Origin: Chryseobacterium sediminis
GTDB taxonomy: Bacteria > Bacteroidota > Bacteroidia > Flavobacteriales > Weeksellaceae
Direction of reading: 5' to 3'
Length of the DNA stretch: 64,000 bases
Assembly: GCF_008386505.1 (NCBI RefSeq)
Contig: NZ_VUNZ01000001.1
Location: 558,001 to 622,000 of the forward strand
The notes beneath the pieces were generated by a model. The model saw only the letters and a program-made list of their open reading frames with translations. It was not told where the DNA came from and did no database searches. Numbering within the stretch: position 1 is the first letter of the stretch; every line of letters starts with the position of its first letter. A program made the translations under genes and the position numbers. Shown here piece after piece: positions 60,933 to 64,000 of the stretch.

Positions 60933-62102
60933 TTATCTTTCAATCATAATATTCTTCACAAGAGTTTCTTCACCTATTTTCAAAACCCCGACATATACTC
61001 CGTTTTGAAGACCTGAAACATCAACTTTTCTTTCATTATTTACTTTCAGCATTGACCTTCCCATAGAATTGCTGAGTTCAAAACTGAAATTACTTTCTTT
61101 AGCATCCGGTAATTCAATATTGAGGATATTACTGGCTGGGTTAGGATAGATTTTTACGCTTTCCAATGAGCTTTTAGAAGCGGGTTTACTCATAGTAGTA
61201 GAAGCCGTTGCAAAATGTTGTAATGCCCCCACAGTTGCTTTTCCAATTTTATATACATAGACAGGATCCATATTGGTGAAAGTATCCTTAGAGCTGTGAG
61301 GATAGGTACTTCTTATCCTTTCAAAAAAGCCGGTAATCACTTCACCTTTCTGTTCAAAAGGAATATAATCGGTATCTTCTGCGGGATCTACAGCAGTCAG
61401 AAGAGGAGAGTAGAGTGCTGTGCAATTTCTCAACTGCTGAGTTACCGCTGCAGAAGCTGCATTATTACTGGAAATTCCTCCCTGATCTTCATCACAATAT
61501 ACGGTTGTGTTATTATTTCCTTTCACACCGCCTACCTGATCAAGATTAAAGACAAGTTTTATATCCAATTTGCGTACACCTCCCTGATACACTACATTGT
61601 TCACATAATGGCTACTTCCTTTTAATCCCTGTTCTTCACCGGAAAAATGGATGAATTTTATAGAATATTCAGTCGGAACATTTTTCAGGATTCTTGCGGC
61701 TTCAAGAATAATAGAGGTTCCACTGCCATTATCATTCACTCCAGGGCCATAAATAGTATCATAATGCCCACAAATAATTACATATTTGTTAGGATAGAGT
61801 GTTCCTGTTTTGGTAATGATTAAATTTTTTGAGCTGGTGCTTCCAAAAGTAAAAGGACTTTCTTCTATCTGACTGACAGTATAACCATAAGAAATATACT
61901 TGTTTTTGATCCAATTCATTGTATTGGTGTTTGCTACTGAGCCCGTAGTTTTAACACCTAAATTACTAAACTCCTGAAGATTTGTAGTGATATTGGCTTG
62001 AGTGACCATATCCGCTCTGTCTTTATAAGCCTGGATAAAACTTTGAGCCCCGATACTCTGCATCATCAATGCAGTGCATACAACTGTTGTAAATTTTTTC
62101 AT
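60933..62102 (-). CDS. Secreted M28 zinc peptidase with type IX sorting domain (copy 1)
   Basis: 389 residues. Signal peptide to about residue 19 (LMMQSIGAQ). The M28 catalytic core shows the zinc ligands and active-site residues in CGHYDTIYGPGVNDNGSGTS (about 111-130), HFSGEEQGLKGSSHYVN and VFNLDQVGG. The C-terminus (about 315-389) is a T9SS sorting domain: VKIYPNPASNILNIELPDA and GLQNGVYVGVLKIGEETLVK, ending NIMIER. It would be exported through the type IX system and act as an aminopeptidase on peptides. One of three tandem paralogues. Confidence 0.9.
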   Translation of the reverse strand: MKKFTTVVCTALMMQSIGAQSFIQAYKDRADMVTQANITTNLQEFSNLGVKTTGSVANTNTMNWIKNKYISYGYTVSQIEESPFTFGSTSSKNLIITKTGTLYPNKYVIICGHYDTIYGPGVNDNGSGTSIILEAARILKNVPTEYSIKFIHFSGEEQGLKGSSHYVNNVVYQGGVRKLDIKLVFNLDQVGGVKGNNNTTVYCDEDQGGISSNNAASAAVTQQLRNCTALYSPLLTAVDPAEDTDYIPFEQKGEVITGFFERIRSTYPHSSKDTFTNMDPVYVYKIGKATVGALQHFATASTTMSKPASKSSLESVKIYPNPASNILNIELPDAKESNFSFELSNSMGRSMLKVNNERKVDVSGLQNGVYVGVLKIGEETLVKNIMIER

Positions 62103-62258
62103 ATATAATATTATTTTGGTAATACTAATGTAGTGAATAAATCACAATGAAGTGTTTAATGTTTTAAAATAAAATGAAATTTTTACTATGTTATCAATAT
62201 ATTTCACATCGAAAAGTGTAGATCATTTGCAAATGCTTTAATATTGGTGTTGCCGGAA

Positions 62259-62290
62259 AAATAAAAACCTCTGAATTTCTTCAAAGGTTT
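62259..62290 (-). terminator. Terminator of M28 peptidase copy 2
   Basis: On the minus strand AAACCTTTGAA / TTCAGAGGTTT closing around GAAA, then a T-rich tract. Confidence 0.75.
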
Positions 62291-62317
62291 CTATAATTTA
62301 ATGATATATAATCTGAA

Positions 62318-63493
62318 CTATCTTTCAATCATCACTTTTCTTACTACAGTCTGATCTCCGGCCTTTAAAATCCCAAGATAGGCACCATTTTCCAATCCCG
62401 AAGCGTTGATTTTTGTTTCGTTGGTTCTCTTGAAAATAGATCTTCCCTGGAAATCAGTAATTTCAAAAGTGAAATTCTTAATTCCGGGATCAGGAAGTTC
62501 AATATTGATGATATCCTTTACAGGATTTGGGTAAATTTTTACCGTTTCCAATGTGTTTTTTGCTACAGCTTCATGAGTCCCCAGTGTACCTGTAGCAACC
62601 GCGAAATGCTGAAGTGCCCCTACAGATGCTTTTCCTATATTGTAAATGTACACGGGATCTGTATTAGCAAAAGTATCATTTACTGTATGGGGATATGTAC
62701 TTCTGATTCTTTCAAAGAATCCTGTGATCACTTCACCTTTCTGCTCAAAAGGGATGTAATCTGTATCTTCAGCCGGATCTACAGCAGTTAGAAGAGGAGA
62801 GTAGAGTGCTGTACAGTTTCTCAGTTCCTGAGTCACCGTTGCAGAAGCGGCGTTGTTTGAGGTAAGTCCTCCAAGATCCTGGTCACAGTAAACCGTATTA
62901 TTGTTATTGCCCATTACACCGCCCACCTGATCCAGGTTAAAGACCAGCTTTATATCCAAAACACGGTTACTTCCCTGATATGCTACCGTATTGGCATAGT
63001 GGCTGCTTCCCAAAAGGCCCTGTTCTTCTCCGGAAAAATGAATGAATTTTATAGAATATTCAGTTGGAACATCCTTTAAAATCCTTGCAGCTTCAAGAAT
63101 AATAGAAGTTCCGCTTCCGTTATCATTAACTCCCAAACCGGTAATACTGTCAAAATGACCGCAGATGATCACATATTTATTAGGATAAACGGTTCCGGTT
63201 TTTGTAATCACCAGATTTTTAGAATTATAACTTCCTGAAGTAAAAGGATCTTCCGTGATCTGGCTGGCTGTATATCCATAGGAAACATACTTGGTTTTAA
63301 GCCACTCAAGAGCATTGTTGTTTGCTGTTGTACCCGTTTTTTTGACTCCTAAATTGGCAAACTCCTGAAGGTAAGTCGTAATATTGGTCTGGGTTACCAT
63401 ATTCGCCCTGTCCTGATAAGCCTGAATGAAACTTTGAGCCCCAAGACTTTGTATGGCGATGGAAGCCAGTAAAAAAGTAGCGATTTTCTTCAT
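62318..63493 (-). CDS. Secreted M28 zinc peptidase with type IX sorting domain (copy 2)
   Basis: 391 residues, very like copy 1 over the whole length. Signal peptide ends SLGAQ; the zinc and catalytic motifs CGHFDSITGLGVNDNGSGTS, HFSGEEQGLLGSSHYAN and VFNLDQVGG are intact. The linker differs (GTLGTHEAVAKN). The sorting domain (VKIYPNPVKDIINIELPDPG; NGAYLGILKAGDQTVVR) ends VMIER. Near identity in the peptidase core with divergence in the tail suggests recent duplication followed by selection or conversion. Substrate unknown. Confidence 0.9.
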   Translation of the reverse strand: MKKIATFLLASIAIQSLGAQSFIQAYQDRANMVTQTNITTYLQEFANLGVKKTGTTANNNALEWLKTKYVSYGYTASQITEDPFTSGSYNSKNLVITKTGTVYPNKYVIICGHFDSITGLGVNDNGSGTSIILEAARILKDVPTEYSIKFIHFSGEEQGLLGSSHYANTVAYQGSNRVLDIKLVFNLDQVGGVMGNNNNTVYCDQDLGGLTSNNAASATVTQELRNCTALYSPLLTAVDPAEDTDYIPFEQKGEVITGFFERIRSTYPHTVNDTFANTDPVYIYNIGKASVGALQHFAVATGTLGTHEAVAKNTLETVKIYPNPVKDIINIELPDPGIKNFTFEITDFQGRSIFKRTNETKINASGLENGAYLGILKAGDQTVVRKVMIER

Positions 63494-63558
63494 TTTTATG
63501 ATTGTAATACATGAAATACTGATAAGGTCTTGTATTCATCAATATTTCAAGCCTTACA

Positions 63559-64000
63559 TTATTTATTAATGATTATTTTTTTTGTTGTATTTCCCTTATC
63601 GGTCTTGATGGTAAAAGTATATACTCCGTTTTTTAAGCCTGTAGTATTTATTTTCTCCTGATTTTCAAGAGTTAAAACAGTATTTCCTGCCATGTCGTTG
63701 ACCTCAATTTTGAATTGCTTTACTTTTTGCTGAAACTCTATGGTTACAAAATCTTTTGCAGGATTAGGATAAATTCTGATTTCTTCTGACGACTTTTGTG
63801 TTGCAGCTTCATGGGTGCTTAAAAGATTATTCGATGTAGTGGCAACAGCAAAATGCTGTAATGCTCCCACAGCTGCTTTTCCTACATTGAAGACGTATAC
63901 AGGATCAATATTGGCATAGGTATCACTTACCGTATGTTCATTTTCACTTCTCAGATATTCATAAAATCCGGTAATTGTATATCCTTTAGCTTCAAAAGGC
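63559..64000 (-). CDS. Secreted M28 peptidase with type IX sorting domain (copy 3, partial)
   Basis: The minus strand is open to the window end. Upstream of a GTG at 63870 the frame reads PFEAKGYTITGFYEYLRSEN, then TYANIDPVYVFNVGKAAVGA, equivalent to the C-terminal peptidase part of the other two copies. So only the 3' end is in view. The sorting domain differs more (IRIYPNPAKDFVTIEFQQKV; NGVYTFTIKTDKGNTTK, ending IIINK). The catalytic motifs lie outside the window and cannot be checked. Confidence 0.85.
   Translation of the reverse strand, partial: PFEAKGYTITGFYEYLRSENEHTVSDTYANIDPVYVFNVGKAAVGALQHFAVATTSNNLLSTHEAATQKSSEEIRIYPNPAKDFVTIEFQQKVKQFKIEVNDMAGNTVLTLENQEKINTTGLKNGVYTFTIKTDKGNTTKKIIINK

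Noticed and set aside
1..64000. CRISPR array, rRNA genes or prophage structural genes
   Set aside because: No regularly spaced repeats, rRNA sequence or capsid/tail genes were seen anywhere in the window.

Overview
The window is a stretch of a low-GC Bacteroidota chromosome, most likely Chryseobacterium or a close relative in the Weeksellaceae/Flavobacteriia. The evidence is the repeated promoter motif TTTG-N18-TAnnTTTG, scarce Shine-Dalgarno sites, proteins with C-terminal sorting domains of type IX secretion, a PnuT-type thiamine transporter behind a TPP riboswitch, and a GG-leader mini-peptide of the kind found in this group. Most genes are ordinary chromosomal functions with tight operon spacing. 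One small integrated island stands out.

Layout. 1-5.5 kb: the end of an SPFH protein, a ribbon-helix-helix protein, a lysine-catabolic pair (aldehyde dehydrogenase amaB and lysine 6-aminotransferase lat), and a GNAT enzyme. 5.6-11.9 kb: a GbsR/MarR-like regulator followed by a complete RND efflux pump (adaptor, inner-membrane pump, outer-membrane factor). 12-13 kb: GNAT plus MarR, with a palindrome over the promoter. 13-22 kb: a TonB receptor, AlkB, a TPP riboswitch driving pnuT and an acyl-CoA-dehydrogenase-like gene, an alpha/beta hydrolase, PhzF and a TPR-AraC regulator. 22.8-26.3 kb: two small helix-turn-helix genes followed by three tandem secreted C1q-like proteins. 26.3-27.7 kb: sparse sequence with a decayed small gene, a small membrane protein and a double-glycine leader peptide.

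27.9-31.4 kb: an island inserted in tRNA-Ala(GGC), bounded by a 47-bp direct repeat of the tRNA 3' end. It carries a decayed integrase start, a HEPN-like protein with an R-x4-H motif, and a two-gene unit (unknown protein plus Xre-ImmA metallopeptidase) preceded by repeat operators and a leader hairpin. This looks like a toxin-antitoxin or defence cargo and is the best candidate for an undescribed system. The function of every cargo gene there is inferred.

31.6-41.6 kb: a molybdenum-cofactor region. moaD, moaE, fdhD, a small conserved gene and a YdeP/FdhF-type oxidoreductase lie on the plus strand. moaA, moeA, moaC, mobA and moeB-rhodanese lie on the minus strand, so cofactor synthesis sits next to its probable client enzyme. 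41.9-47.9 kb: a HAD phosphatase, a rifampin ADP-ribosyltransferase with an N-terminal extension, small envelope proteins, a C40 peptidase and an isoprenylcysteine-methyltransferase-like protein. 48-52.9 kb: dapD and a four-gene glycosyltransferase/deacetylase cluster. 52.9-60.4 kb: the full histidine operon hisGDCBHAF(IE), preceded by a His-rich leader peptide with a classical attenuator. Two copies of an intergenic repeat lie between its first genes. 60.9-64 kb: three tandem secreted M28 peptidases, the last cut by the window edge.

All assignments come from reading sequence and protein motifs by eye. No database search was run.
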